From: Bacillota bacterium
GTDB lineage: Bacteria > Bacillota > Clostridia > Christensenellales > SZUA-584
NCBI GenBank assembly: GCA_023436525.1
Contig: JAEZIW010000200.1
Span: 1 to 8,083 of the forward strand
DNA: 8,083 nt
Direction: 5' to 3'
Positions 1-6,733 of this stretch are shown piece by piece. The position numbers and the translations under genes were made by a program. Every line of letters begins with the position of its first letter. Positions within the stretch are counted from its first letter, which is position 1. The notes below the pieces were generated by a model. It did no database searches and was not told the DNA's origin. It worked only from the letters and a program-made list of their open reading frames with translations.

Positions 1-122
1 ACACGCAAGATATCTGTCTTCTGCAACTCTTCGTTTATAAATCCATGCGCTATTTTTGCTGATTCTTCCCAAACATAGAGCAAATCTTTCTCATCTGATT
101 CCTTGTATCCTTCAATCCTCAT
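1..122 (-). CDS. GNAT-like N-acetyltransferase, N-terminal fragment (cut by window edge)
   Basis: Forty codons are visible from an ATG at 122 down to the left edge, and the rest of the gene lies outside. The fragment contains VWEESAKIAHGFINEE. A pattern of Trp, Ser and Ala-His followed by an aromatic residue and acidic residues near the N-terminus is typical of a group of small GNAT acetyltransferases, which move an acetyl group from acetyl-CoA to an amine. The acetyl-CoA binding motif would lie beyond the window, so the family call rests on this short N-terminal signature. A purine-rich GAGAG stands about 8 bases before the ATG as a modest ribosome binding site. The gene lies downstream of the nucleotidase on the same strand, 167 bases away, so co-transcription is possible but not shown. 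The substrate cannot be inferred. Confidence 0.6.
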   Translation of the reverse strand, partial: MRIEGYKESDEKDLLYVWEESAKIAHGFINEELQKTDILR

Positions 123-289
123 ATTCAACTCTCAAATTTATTATTTATTAACTCTTGATATCAATACCACGCTCTCTACGTGGCTTGAGCGGAAATTTTA
201 ATCCAACTTCGCCCCTTGGATGCGCAGGATAGTCCAGAGTAAAATCCGTTTTCAAGAGTAGGTCAATATGGACAGGTATCCTTATGCTC

Positions 290-1978
290 TTAGCGTGCCT
301 TTTCTTCCGCAAAGACGATTCGGCCCTGCGGTTCTGCGTACTCCTGCCCTATAACCTCACCCAGGCCTTCAGTTATGTACTTAATCAGGACCTGATTATC
401 AAGCATTACGCAGTCCTGGGTAAATACATTGTCTGCAAACATCGAATAACCATCCCCCATATTCTGGAGCTTGTAATTATGGCTTGCTACGGTGTAGGTC
501 TTGCTCAAATCCAGCTGCTCGTCGCCGATGTAGACGTTCTTAACGCGGTACTCGCCGTTAACCCCCACGAACATCCCGTTCACATCTGTCTCCACACTGG
601 AATCGATGAATATGTGTACCTCATAGCGAATGCCCGATGGGCACAGCCAACCGCCAAACTCTCCGGGCCAAGAATGAACACTAAACTCTAGGGCATCAAG
701 GATCTCCTGACCAGTTGCCTCACACACGCAGAGCATATTGCCAAAGGGATGGATCTTTAAGATATCTTCCCGAGTAATATCACCTTTACGGATGTCCGCC
801 CGGATACCGCCACCATTTACAAGTGCAATATCTGCACCCGATATGTAGCGATATGCATCAGCACAGAGGCCGCCGATGGCTGTTTCCTCGTTACGAACAA
901 TACGCACATCAGTGACTGGGTCTTTCGTAAGAAGGTCAACCTTGCTCGTCGCAACGACCTCGGCAAGTGCAGCATCAAGGTTTAATCTTGCTTCTTTATA
1001 GGCCTCGTTCATAACCGACTCAAGACCCAAAACATCAACTGCATTATCATCGTTGTCCCACTTGTACAGGCCTGTGCTGAACTTGCCTTCTGCGGTGATG
1101 CGCACGTAACCGATCGCTTCGAGCTTGTTTCCGCAGGCCGAACGAAGGACCTCTTCGCCAGCTTTATTTTTCATCGTGACTTGGTCGCGGTCGTGGCTGT
1201 GTCCGTCGATCAGCACATCGATGCCGGTCGTGTTTTCTATCACATCCGCGTATGTGTACGGGCTGCAATCGGCTTCGTTCCCAAGATGAGCCATTGCGAT
1301 GACAGAGTCCGCACCTTCGGCCCTTGCTTCATCCACTGCCTTTTGAACGGCTGCATAAAAGTCTTTGCCGTCCTCGCTTTGCATAAAACCATAGATATAG
1401 TTGCCGTCTTTGTCCATGAAGTATGCAGGCGTAGAGGTGCTCAGCGTCCAAGGCGTAGTTATACCTACAAATGCAATTCTGGTGTTATCGATATCCTTTA
1501 TGATATATGGGTCAAAAACAAGCTCCCCGGATTTGTTAAAATTACTACTGATATAAGGGAAATCGGCCATCTCAACAAGTTCCATAAACCGATCCATGCC
1601 ATAGTCAAACTCGTGGTTGCCGATAGTCGCGATATCATAGCCGAGTGCATTCACAAGCTCGATATTGGCACTGCCCGTTGTCATGGTAGCCAGTGCTTCG
1701 CCCTGAATGGAGTCGCCATTGTCTACAAGAATGACGTTATGGCCCTTTGCGATGAGTTCTTTTCGAATAACATCTATACCGCTATATGTCCAGCCGCTAT
1801 TTACGCTACTGTGCACGTCACTGGTAAAGAGAACCACTATATCTTTGGGCCCAACTACAGTATCTTCCGACACCACAGGTATGGGCTTGGTGTGCTTTGT
1901 TGTTATAGTCGAATCAACGCAAGCCGCAAGACTCAGCAATAGACATAATGTCAAAATCAACGCTGTTAGTTTTTTCAT
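290..1978 (-). CDS. 5'-nucleotidase / 2',3'-cyclic phosphodiesterase family surface lipoprotein
   Basis: A 562-residue metallophosphatase of the UshA/YfkN type, expected to remove phosphate from extracellular nucleotides so that nucleosides and phosphate can be taken up. Residues 1-20 form a lipoprotein signal (MKK, a hydrophobic core, then lipobox LAAC with Cys20), so the protein should be anchored outside the membrane. The N-terminal calcineurin-like domain (about 46-310) has the full two-metal set: SDVH (D54, H56), DNGDSIQG (86-93), GNHE (120-123), AHLG (H231) and GHSH (H260, H262). The C-terminal nucleotide-binding domain (about 340-555) has NGGGIR (388-393) and MGDGYSMF (507-514). The length is normal for a single-module member. 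The ATG at 1978 is preceded by AAAGGA at 7-base spacing. The exact substrate (mononucleotide, cyclic nucleotide or UDP-sugar) cannot be read from the sequence. No convincing terminator follows the stop. Confidence 0.93.
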   Translation of the reverse strand: MKKLTALILTLCLLLSLAACVDSTITTKHTKPIPVVSEDTVVGPKDIVVLFTSDVHSSVNSGWTYSGIDVIRKELIAKGHNVILVDNGDSIQGEALATMTTGSANIELVNALGYDIATIGNHEFDYGMDRFMELVEMADFPYISSNFNKSGELVFDPYIIKDIDNTRIAFVGITTPWTLSTSTPAYFMDKDGNYIYGFMQSEDGKDFYAAVQKAVDEARAEGADSVIAMAHLGNEADCSPYTYADVIENTTGIDVLIDGHSHDRDQVTMKNKAGEEVLRSACGNKLEAIGYVRITAEGKFSTGLYKWDNDDNAVDVLGLESVMNEAYKEARLNLDAALAEVVATSKVDLLTKDPVTDVRIVRNEETAIGGLCADAYRYISGADIALVNGGGIRADIRKGDITREDILKIHPFGNMLCVCEATGQEILDALEFSVHSWPGEFGGWLCPSGIRYEVHIFIDSSVETDVNGMFVGVNGEYRVKNVYIGDEQLDLSKTYTVASHNYKLQNMGDGYSMFADNVFTQDCVMLDNQVLIKYITEGLGEVIGQEYAEPQGRIVFAEEKAR

Positions 1979-1998
1979 AATGTATCCTTTTTCTTATA

Positions 1999-2028
1999 AG
2001 AGTACCGTCTATATCTGGTTATAGTCAA
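1999..2028 (-). promoter_or_regulatory. Possible promoter of the nucleotidase gene
   Basis: On the minus strand, TTGACT (2028-2023) is a good -35 box. It is followed after 18 bases by TACTCT (2004-1999), a weak -10 box. The distance to the start codon leaves a short leader carrying the AAAGGA ribosome binding site. The poor -10 box makes this tentative. Confidence 0.3.
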
Positions 2029-2099
2029 TACCTAAGGCCATGTTTATCCCAGTCCTTAATCTTTTCCGTTAAAGTCTATTTCCTCGTTTTTGTGCCCTT

Positions 2100-2249
2100 A
2101 TCACCATTATCAAATACGACGAGCAACTTGTCCGGCGACTGATTGAAAAGGTCACCGTTTATGAAGATAAATTCACAGTGGAATTCAAGTCCGGTATCAG
2201 CATCGATATAAAAAAAACAAGACAACAGGTTGCCCTGAATGATTATTAA
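2100..2249 (+). pseudogene. Serine recombinase, C-terminal remnant
   Basis: The plus-strand frame ending in TAA at 2247-2249 encodes about 49 residues including YDEQLVRRLIEKVTVYEDKF, followed by TVEFKSGISIDI. This matches the usual C-terminal end of large serine recombinases (TnpX-like, or phage and ICE integrases of Firmicutes), which close with an 'EKVTVYEDKFTVEFKSG' strand region. No start codon or ribosome binding site precedes it, and the frame opens only at about 2073. The catalytic resolvase domain, with its active Ser, and the zinc ribbon are absent, so this is a non-functional 3' scrap left by a departed or deleted element. The minus-strand open frame at 2076-2282 is its antisense shadow. 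The family assignment rests on motif memory over a short stretch. Confidence 0.65.
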
Positions 2250-2281
2250 GTCCATTTGGATAACCTGCTCTTTTCTTATCA

Positions 2282-2625
2282 CTATGCCGCTGTTTCAAAA
2301 ATTCTCTTATGAGCCTCGAGATATCGTTGTAGATTAAAGAATTGTGCTATTTGATATTTGTTTATGTTCATCTTCCGTAAGCTCAATAGAAGTATCTTTC
2401 GCTAGCTTTTCTGTATACTTAAACACTCGATTTACAAGAATTTAATTCCTCGGTTGAGAGCTGAATACTGATTTTCTCATAGTCTTTTTGCTTCTTCAAA
2501 TTTTCTAAGCGAGCCTTCAAATCATATCAAATCTACACTTAGATTGCCTTTGCGGATTCGTTAATATAGGTCTTCAATGATGTTCTAAATTTTGTAATAA
2601 CTTCTGGCTCGTGATTTTTTATTTT
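2282..2625 (-). pseudogene. Decayed, frameshifted coding stretch of unknown family
   Basis: Successive minus-strand frames read like protein but are broken by stops and frame changes. They run 2625-2539 (NHEPEVITKFRTSLKTYINE), 2520-2419 (KARLENLKKQKDYEKISIQL, then STEELN), 2426-2334 (FKYTEKLAKDTSIELTEDEH) and 2371-2282. The last is a 29-codon frame starting at an ATG with GGAAG before it, and contains FNLQRYLEAHKRIFETA. The pieces are rich in Lys, Glu and Leu, as in helical proteins, and lie in one order on one strand, as a decayed gene would. The last piece faintly resembles the N-terminus of DUF1810 proteins, but I am not confident. The stretch stops close to the recombinase relic, so the two could share one insertion or deletion event. 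It may also be chance in AT-rich DNA. Confidence 0.3.
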
Positions 2626-2711
2626 CTAGTAAATACTAATTCCTGTCGCAGTTATTTTTTTCGCACAAAAACCTATCCAAAATAACGCTTTGCACTATTT
2701 ATACCCATTTT

Positions 2712-2768
2712 TGTGTCTTTAATTATTACTTGTATCTTTAATTATTATTTGTGTTTTTATTTATTATT
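2712..2768. repeat. Three tandem copies of a 19-bp AT-rich repeat
   Basis: The copies are TGTGTCTTTAATTATTACT (2712-2730), TGTATCTTTAATTATTATT (2731-2749) and TGTGTTTTTATTTATTATT (2750-2768). They differ from one another at two to four positions. The third copy covers the stop codon and the last four codons (K-N-N-K) of the rRNA methylase gene. This suggests that local slippage duplicated the 3' end of the gene and its flank. Confidence 0.8.
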
Positions 2769-4103
2769 CTTCAACACTTTTACTCGTGACATCAACACCA
2801 CCGTCTCCACGTGCGTCGTATGCGGAAACATATCTACCCCTGTCACCTTATCCACCGTATATCCCTGAAACAGCGCGGCATCCCTCGCCAATGTCGACGG
2901 ATTACACGAGACGTAAACAATACGCTTGGGCGCAGACTCAACAATCTTTTTAATCAGCGGCGCGTCGCACCCCTTTCTCGGCGGGTCGAGTATCACAATG
3001 TCGGGCTTTCCAAACCTCTCTATCCCTTTATCAATCATCTGCCCCGCGTCTCCCGCAAGGAAATATGCGTTTTCAATATTATTGATCTGCGCGTTTTCCT
3101 CCGCGTTATTCACCGCTTCTTCAACATACTCGATGCCAAGCACCGCTTTGGCCTGCCTTGCGGCCAGCAGCGATATTGTACCGATGCCGCAGAACAGATC
3201 AAACACGGTGTCGTCTTTGGTGATCTGCGCAAACTCAAGCGCAATACGATAGAGCTTTTCCGATTGCTCATGGTTCACCTGCAAAAAACTCGTCAGCCCC
3301 GCGCGAAACGATAAACCGTCATAATATTCTGTAATATACTCGTTTCCGTGCACTGTGCGGTTTTGGCTGCCGAGTATCGCGTTTTGCTTCTTCTCGTTCT
3401 TATTGACGACGATGCTTTGAGCGATAGGGATAAGCGCTTCTTCCAGCGCTTTGGTATCCGTCCAACCGCACAGCACCACCCCCGCCATCAGCTCGCCGCG
3501 GGACGTCTGCCGCGCGACGATATGCCGCAGCAGCCCCGAATGCGCGTCTTCATTATATGGTGCAATGCCATTGTCTCTTGCCCAGTGTATCACAGAATTT
3601 TTAACATCATTGATCGGCTGCTTTTGTATCGGGCAGTCAGTCGCAACCAGCCTGTGGCTGTGCGGCGCGAAAAAACCCGCCTGTGCTTTTCCATCCACCG
3701 TTGCAACGGGAAACGACGCCTTATTGCGATAGTCGCGGGTATTATCGGCACGCACCACATGCGGCATATCCATCTCGATGCCGCCGATGCGCTTGAAGCA
3801 TTCTTTGATATGGCGCGCCTTAAAAGCAAGCTGCTGCTCGTAATCAAGATGCTGCAGCGTGCACCCGCCGCAGGCTTCAAACACGCCGCAGAAAGGCGTT
3901 ATGCGATGCGGCGACGGCTCTATTATCTCAATGAGCTTACCGATGGCATAGCTTTTTGTCAGCTTGATGATCTTTGTCTTTACTCTTTCAGTTGGCAATG
4001 CCAGCGGCACAAATACAGCAAGACTTTCATACCGGCCGATGCCTGCACCCTCAACAGTTAAATCGTTTATAACGATTTCTATCTCGTCATTCTTCTTCAG
4101 CAT
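2757..4103 (-). CDS. rlmD: 23S rRNA (uracil-5-)-methyltransferase, RlmD/RlmCD family
   Basis: A 448-residue SAM-dependent enzyme that makes 5-methyluridine in 23S rRNA. Gram-positive members are often RlmCD, modifying both U747 and U1939; the sequence alone cannot separate that from RlmD. Residues 3-60 form the RNA-binding TRAM domain. The [4Fe-4S] ligands are present as C72, C78, C81 and C157. The methyltransferase domain has FLQVN (273-277), DLFCGIG for SAM (302-308), DPPRKGC (373-379), the catalytic SCNP (nucleophile C400) and HVET with the general base E433. All key residues are intact and the length is normal. The ATG at 4103 has GGAGG five bases upstream. Only 38 bases separate it from the regulator gene on the same strand, but an extended -10 box in that gap suggests its own promoter. 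The gene's last codons lie inside a tandem repeat. Confidence 0.95.
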   Translation of the reverse strand: MLKKNDEIEIVINDLTVEGAGIGRYESLAVFVPLALPTERVKTKIIKLTKSYAIGKLIEIIEPSPHRITPFCGVFEACGGCTLQHLDYEQQLAFKARHIKECFKRIGGIEMDMPHVVRADNTRDYRNKASFPVATVDGKAQAGFFAPHSHRLVATDCPIQKQPINDVKNSVIHWARDNGIAPYNEDAHSGLLRHIVARQTSRGELMAGVVLCGWTDTKALEEALIPIAQSIVVNKNEKKQNAILGSQNRTVHGNEYITEYYDGLSFRAGLTSFLQVNHEQSEKLYRIALEFAQITKDDTVFDLFCGIGTISLLAARQAKAVLGIEYVEEAVNNAEENAQINNIENAYFLAGDAGQMIDKGIERFGKPDIVILDPPRKGCDAPLIKKIVESAPKRIVYVSCNPSTLARDAALFQGYTVDKVTGVDMFPHTTHVETVVLMSRVKVLKNNK

Positions 4104-4120
4104 AGTTCCTCCGCCGAACC

Positions 4121-4129
4121 ATTATAGCA
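4121..4129 (-). promoter_or_regulatory. Extended -10 promoter of the rRNA methylase gene
   Basis: On the minus strand the sequence TGCTATAAT is a perfect extended -10 element (TGN plus TATAAT), 17 bases before the ATG at 4103. No good -35 box is seen, which is usual for extended -10 promoters. Transcription would start near 4114, giving a leader of about 11 bases that just contains the GGAGG site. It lies in the short gap after the regulator gene, so the methylase can be transcribed independently. Confidence 0.55.
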
Positions 4130-4141
4130 CAGCGTTAATAA

Positions 4142-5545
4142 TTAGACTATTCCCCGCTCAAGAGCTGCCTTAAGCCGCGCCACGCCTTGCGTAATCGTCT
4201 CCATGCTCAGGTTCCCGAAGCCGATCACGAGCTGGTTTTCATGGCGGCCCTTAATCAGCGCGTAATCCTCAACATAGTCTGCGTCAATTCCGGCATCCTC
4301 AAATGCCGCAAAATCCTGCAGAGTTAGTCGGCGCGGAAATGTAACCATCAAATAAAGCCCTGCGTCGTCTCCCGATATCGTGATAGCGGAGCCAAAAGCG
4401 GCATTGAGGCAGGCAATCGTATGCTTTCTTTTGGCTTCGTATCTCTTTTTCATTTGGTACACATGGCGGTCAAACAGCTTTGTTTCCATCAACCGTGCCA
4501 CGGCCATTTGCTCAATCGCATTCATGGAAATATGCAATGTGTTCATTAAATGCCTGACCTGCTTAGTCAGCTCCAAAGGCACAACAATATAGGCAATACG
4601 CAGCACGGGCGAAAACACATTGCTCAGGCTTCCCAATTGAATCACGCGTTCACTGTCAAGGTGCCAGAGCGACTGAATCGGTTCTCCACGGTAACGAAAT
4701 TCGCTGTCGTAATCGTCTTCAATTACATAGGCGCTGTGCATTCTCGCATATTCCAGCAGCGCAATGCGCCGCTTTGCGGGCAGCACACCTCCAAGCGGAT
4801 ATTGATGAGAGGGTGCCACATAGATCAGCCTGCAATCCGCTTCAATCGGCAGCCTTTCAGTACATAGGCCGTACGCATCCGCTTCAACAGGAATAATAGT
4901 CAGCCCGCTCTTTTTCGCGGCAAGCCGGGCAAAATCAAGACACGGGTCTTCCGTCACCGCGCCGCCGCCCGGTGTATACAGCAGCCGCGCTATCAGTTCA
5001 ATGCCCGCTGACGTTCCCGGAACAATAAACAGGCGCTCCCGTTCACAATCGATGCCTTTGGCTCGATAAAGATAATCCGCCAAGGCTTTGATGAGTGCCG
5101 GGTGCCCTCCCGGTGTACCATACCCAAAATCATCCGGCGATGCATCAAGGCACGCTTCTTTCAGCATTCTGGCCCACATGGCTTTGGGGAAAACGGACAG
5201 ATCAGGGTTCGCCGGATCAAACACGATCACATCCTTGGCCGTCGTATCATTCACAATAATGCCGCCGGTCTTGGCCGTTGTTCTTGGATATTTCTCACTC
5301 ACATCAATATCAGCCGCATATGTGCCCGACCCGACCGCGCTTATCAAATACCCTTCAGCAATCAGCTGCTCGTATGCCTGAATCACAGAGTTCCTTGAAA
5401 TGCCGAGTTCTGCCGCATGCTGCCTTGTGGGCGGCATTTTGTGACCTGACGGTATTTTGCCCGATAAAATCGCCTCGCGCAGCTGCTGTGTCAGCTGTAA
5501 CGTAATGGGCACGGGCAGACTTCTGTTTAATAACAATCCAAACAT
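4142..5545 (-). CDS. MocR family regulator (GntR wHTH + aminotransferase-like domain) lacking the PLP lysine
   Basis: A 467-residue fusion. Residues 11-78 form a GntR winged helix (PPTRQHAAELGISRNSVIQA at 38-57, wing GSGTY at 72-76). Residues 110-466 form a class I aminotransferase fold, as in GabR and PdxR. PLP-pocket residues seen include PSHQYPLGG (H247), EDDYDSEFRY (D277, Y279) and R316. The Schiff-base Lys, normally in a GTFSK-like motif, is Asn309 here (GSLSNVFSPVLR; the codon is AAT on the coding strand). The protein therefore cannot form the usual internal aldimine; it may bind PLP non-covalently or another ligand. Start: TTG at 5557, ATG at 5548 and ATG at 5545 are in frame. I chose 5545 because GGAG (5555-5552) sits six bases before it, and the TTG would itself overlap that site. 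It is divergent from the aldo/keto reductase and probably regulates it and itself. Confidence 0.92.
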   Translation of the reverse strand: MFGLLLNRSLPVPITLQLTQQLREAILSGKIPSGHKMPPTRQHAAELGISRNSVIQAYEQLIAEGYLISAVGSGTYAADIDVSEKYPRTTAKTGGIIVNDTTAKDVIVFDPANPDLSVFPKAMWARMLKEACLDASPDDFGYGTPGGHPALIKALADYLYRAKGIDCERERLFIVPGTSAGIELIARLLYTPGGGAVTEDPCLDFARLAAKKSGLTIIPVEADAYGLCTERLPIEADCRLIYVAPSHQYPLGGVLPAKRRIALLEYARMHSAYVIEDDYDSEFRYRGEPIQSLWHLDSERVIQLGSLSNVFSPVLRIAYIVVPLELTKQVRHLMNTLHISMNAIEQMAVARLMETKLFDRHVYQMKKRYEAKRKHTIACLNAAFGSAITISGDDAGLYLMVTFPRRLTLQDFAAFEDAGIDADYVEDYALIKGRHENQLVIGFGNLSMETITQGVARLKAALERGIV

Positions 5546-5557
5546 CATATTCTCCAA

Positions 5558-5628
5558 ATTGGCTCTATTAATTTAACGGTATATTGGCACTTTTACTAAG
5601 CCAATTATAGTGTATGCTATTAATGTAA
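5558..5628. promoter_or_regulatory. Compound operator of phased repeats between regulator and reductase
   Basis: ATTGGCTCTATTA (5558-5570) and ATTGGCACTTTTA (5583-5595) are 11/13 identical direct repeats starting 25 bases apart. CTATTAATTTAA (5565-5576) recurs as CTATTAATGTAA (5617-5628), 52 bases or about five helical turns away. An inverted GCCAAT lies at 5600-5605. MocR regulators typically bind direct repeats in the divergent gap to their target. The repeats cover the -35 and the -10 flank of the reductase promoter and the -35 of the regulator promoter. That they are the binding sites is inferred. Confidence 0.6.
5584..5611 (+). promoter_or_regulatory. Promoter of the aldo/keto reductase gene
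   Basis: TTGGCA (5584-5589) as -35 and TATAGT (5606-5611) as -10 are separated by 16 bases, and each matches its consensus at five of six positions. Transcription would begin near 5618, leaving a leader of about 48 bases ending in GGAGGAG. The -35 box lies within an ATTGGC repeat, so a bound regulator would interfere with or contact RNA polymerase there. Confidence 0.55.
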
Positions 5629-5632
5629 TCAA
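5604..5632 (-). promoter_or_regulatory. Promoter of the MocR regulator gene
   Basis: On the minus strand, TTGATT (5632-5627) and a perfect TATAAT (5609-5604) are separated by 17 bases. The -10 box overlaps the -10 of the opposite promoter (5606-5611), so the two polymerases would compete for the same DNA. The repeats at 5558-5588 lie downstream of its start site, which would suit autorepression. Confidence 0.55.
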
Positions 5633-5665
5633 TTCAAATATCATCAATTTTTTGGAGGAGATTTA

Positions 5666-6673
5666 ATGAAGCAAGTCAAATTCGCCAACACAAACGATAT
5701 GGTAAGCCATTGCTGTCTCGGCGGCATGCTGATGGGCACATCAATGGATAAAGCAGCATCATTTGCCGTGCTCGACCACTTTAGAGAGCAGGGCGGTAAC
5801 TTTATAGACACCGCAAACTGCTATTCATGGTGGGTGGGAAACGGTGAAAACATCGGCGATGAAAGCGAAAACATCATTGGAGAATGGATGGCCGAACGGA
5901 ATTGCCGCGATGATATCTTTCTTGGAACCAAGGTGGGCGCACGCTTGAAAGACCCCCACAGCATACGCGTTAACGGCAGTGTTGAATGGCACCGGGTACG
6001 AAGTGAATACGAAGGACTCAGCACCGATGTGATAAAAAGCGGCGTGGAAGCCAGCTTGAAACGGCTTAAGACCGATCGGATAGATTTGTATTACGCGCAC
6101 ATTTATGATGAAGCAACACCGCTCGATGTGACGCTCGAAGCATTCAACAACCTTGTGAAGGAAGGCAAGGTGCGCTATATAGGCTGCAGCAATATCGCAG
6201 CACAAAAAATTGAAGAGGCCAACCGAATCAGCGCACAGAGGCATTTCGCGCCATATATGGCCATGCAACAGGAATACTCTTATCTTCATCCTGACAGAAC
6301 CATGGACGCGGGCGTCACCGAACACGCGGATGCAACGATGTTTGCTTGTATGAAAACGCAAGGGATGACGTTCCTCGCTTATTCCCCGCTGCTGAAAGGC
6401 CTCTACGGAGACAGCGAAAAGCGCAAAACCTATTACAACCGTCACCTATATGACAGTGATCAAAATCGCAAAAAGCTCGCTCTCGTGGATAGGCTATCGC
6501 TTGAGCTTGGTATAACCGGCAATCAGCTCGCCCTTGCGTGGCTGCTTCGGCACGACCCGCAGATTATACCGCTTATTGGCTTTAGCCGCATGGAACAGTA
6601 CCTTGAGAATATGGACGCGCTAAAGGTTGAGCTGACTGACGACGTGATAGGAATGCTGAACGCGCTGGACTGA
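5666..6673 (+). CDS. Aldo/keto reductase
   Basis: A 335-residue NAD(P)H-dependent oxidoreductase with the AKR (alpha/beta)8 barrel, reducing aldehydes or ketones to alcohols in the cytoplasm. The catalytic tetrad is complete: D48 and Y53 (FIDTANCY), K89 (FLGTKVG) and H145 (YYAHIYD). Other family marks are GCSN (173-176), QQEYS (201-205), AYSPLLKG (238-245) and the cofactor-binding end around GFSR (305-308). The length is normal. The ATG at 5666 has an excellent GGAGGAG site five bases upstream. It is divergently transcribed from the MocR-type regulator through a repeat-rich shared control region, so it is probably that regulator's main target and its substrate may be related to the inducer. 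It is followed 60 bases later by a strong terminator and so forms a single-gene unit. The real substrate is unknown. Confidence 0.93.
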   Translation: MKQVKFANTNDMVSHCCLGGMLMGTSMDKAASFAVLDHFREQGGNFIDTANCYSWWVGNGENIGDESENIIGEWMAERNCRDDIFLGTKVGARLKDPHSIRVNGSVEWHRVRSEYEGLSTDVIKSGVEASLKRLKTDRIDLYYAHIYDEATPLDVTLEAFNNLVKEGKVRYIGCSNIAAQKIEEANRISAQRHFAPYMAMQQEYSYLHPDRTMDAGVTEHADATMFACMKTQGMTFLAYSPLLKGLYGDSEKRKTYYNRHLYDSDQNRKKLALVDRLSLELGITGNQLALAWLLRHDPQIIPLIGFSRMEQYLENMDALKVELTDDVIGMLNALD

Positions 6674-6733
6674 TTAACAGCTAAGCCTGACTTTCCGGTT
6701 TTTTCTTAACTGCTCATCTCTCATAATTCACAT

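Larger units (their letters stand above)
1979..2756. other. AT-rich stretch with no intact gene, holding decayed coding fragments
   Basis: This 778-base gap between the nucleotidase and the rRNA methylase has no complete, convincing gene. From left to right it holds a possible nucleotidase promoter, the 3' end of a serine recombinase gene (+ strand, about 2100-2249), a string of short minus-strand frames that read like broken coding sequence (about 2282-2625), an 8-bp inverted repeat GTTATTTT/AAAATAAC (2651-2658 and 2679-2686), and the tandem 19-bp repeats at the right end. It looks like the scar of a mobile element and a decayed gene. The AT-richness contrasts clearly with the genes on both sides. 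Confidence 0.6.

Noticed and set aside
167..183. Small hairpin CCACG-CTCTCTA-CGTGG between the acetyltransferase and nucleotidase genes
   Set aside because: Only five base pairs with a seven-base loop and no T run on either side, so it is not supportable as a terminator.
1181..1942. Long plus-strand open frame (253 codons) inside the nucleotidase gene
   Set aside because: Antisense to a gene with complete metal-binding motifs and a signal peptide. The translation has no recognisable domain and no ribosome binding site.
2076..2282. Minus-strand 68-codon frame with a GTG start
   Set aside because: It is the exact antisense of the recombinase C-terminal remnant, whose plus-strand translation is clearly protein-like.
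2651..2686. Inverted repeat GTTATTTT / AAAATAAC as a terminator for the rRNA methylase gene
   Set aside because: The stem is all A/T except one pair and the loop is 20 bases, so the structure would be unstable.
3348..4061. Long plus-strand open frame (237 codons) inside the rRNA methylase gene
   Set aside because: Antisense shadow of a well-conserved gene. Its translation is rich in Arg, His and Cys, with no family features.
5825..6445. Minus-strand open frame (206 codons) inside the aldo/keto reductase
   Set aside because: Antisense to a gene with an intact catalytic tetrad; no start signals or domain.
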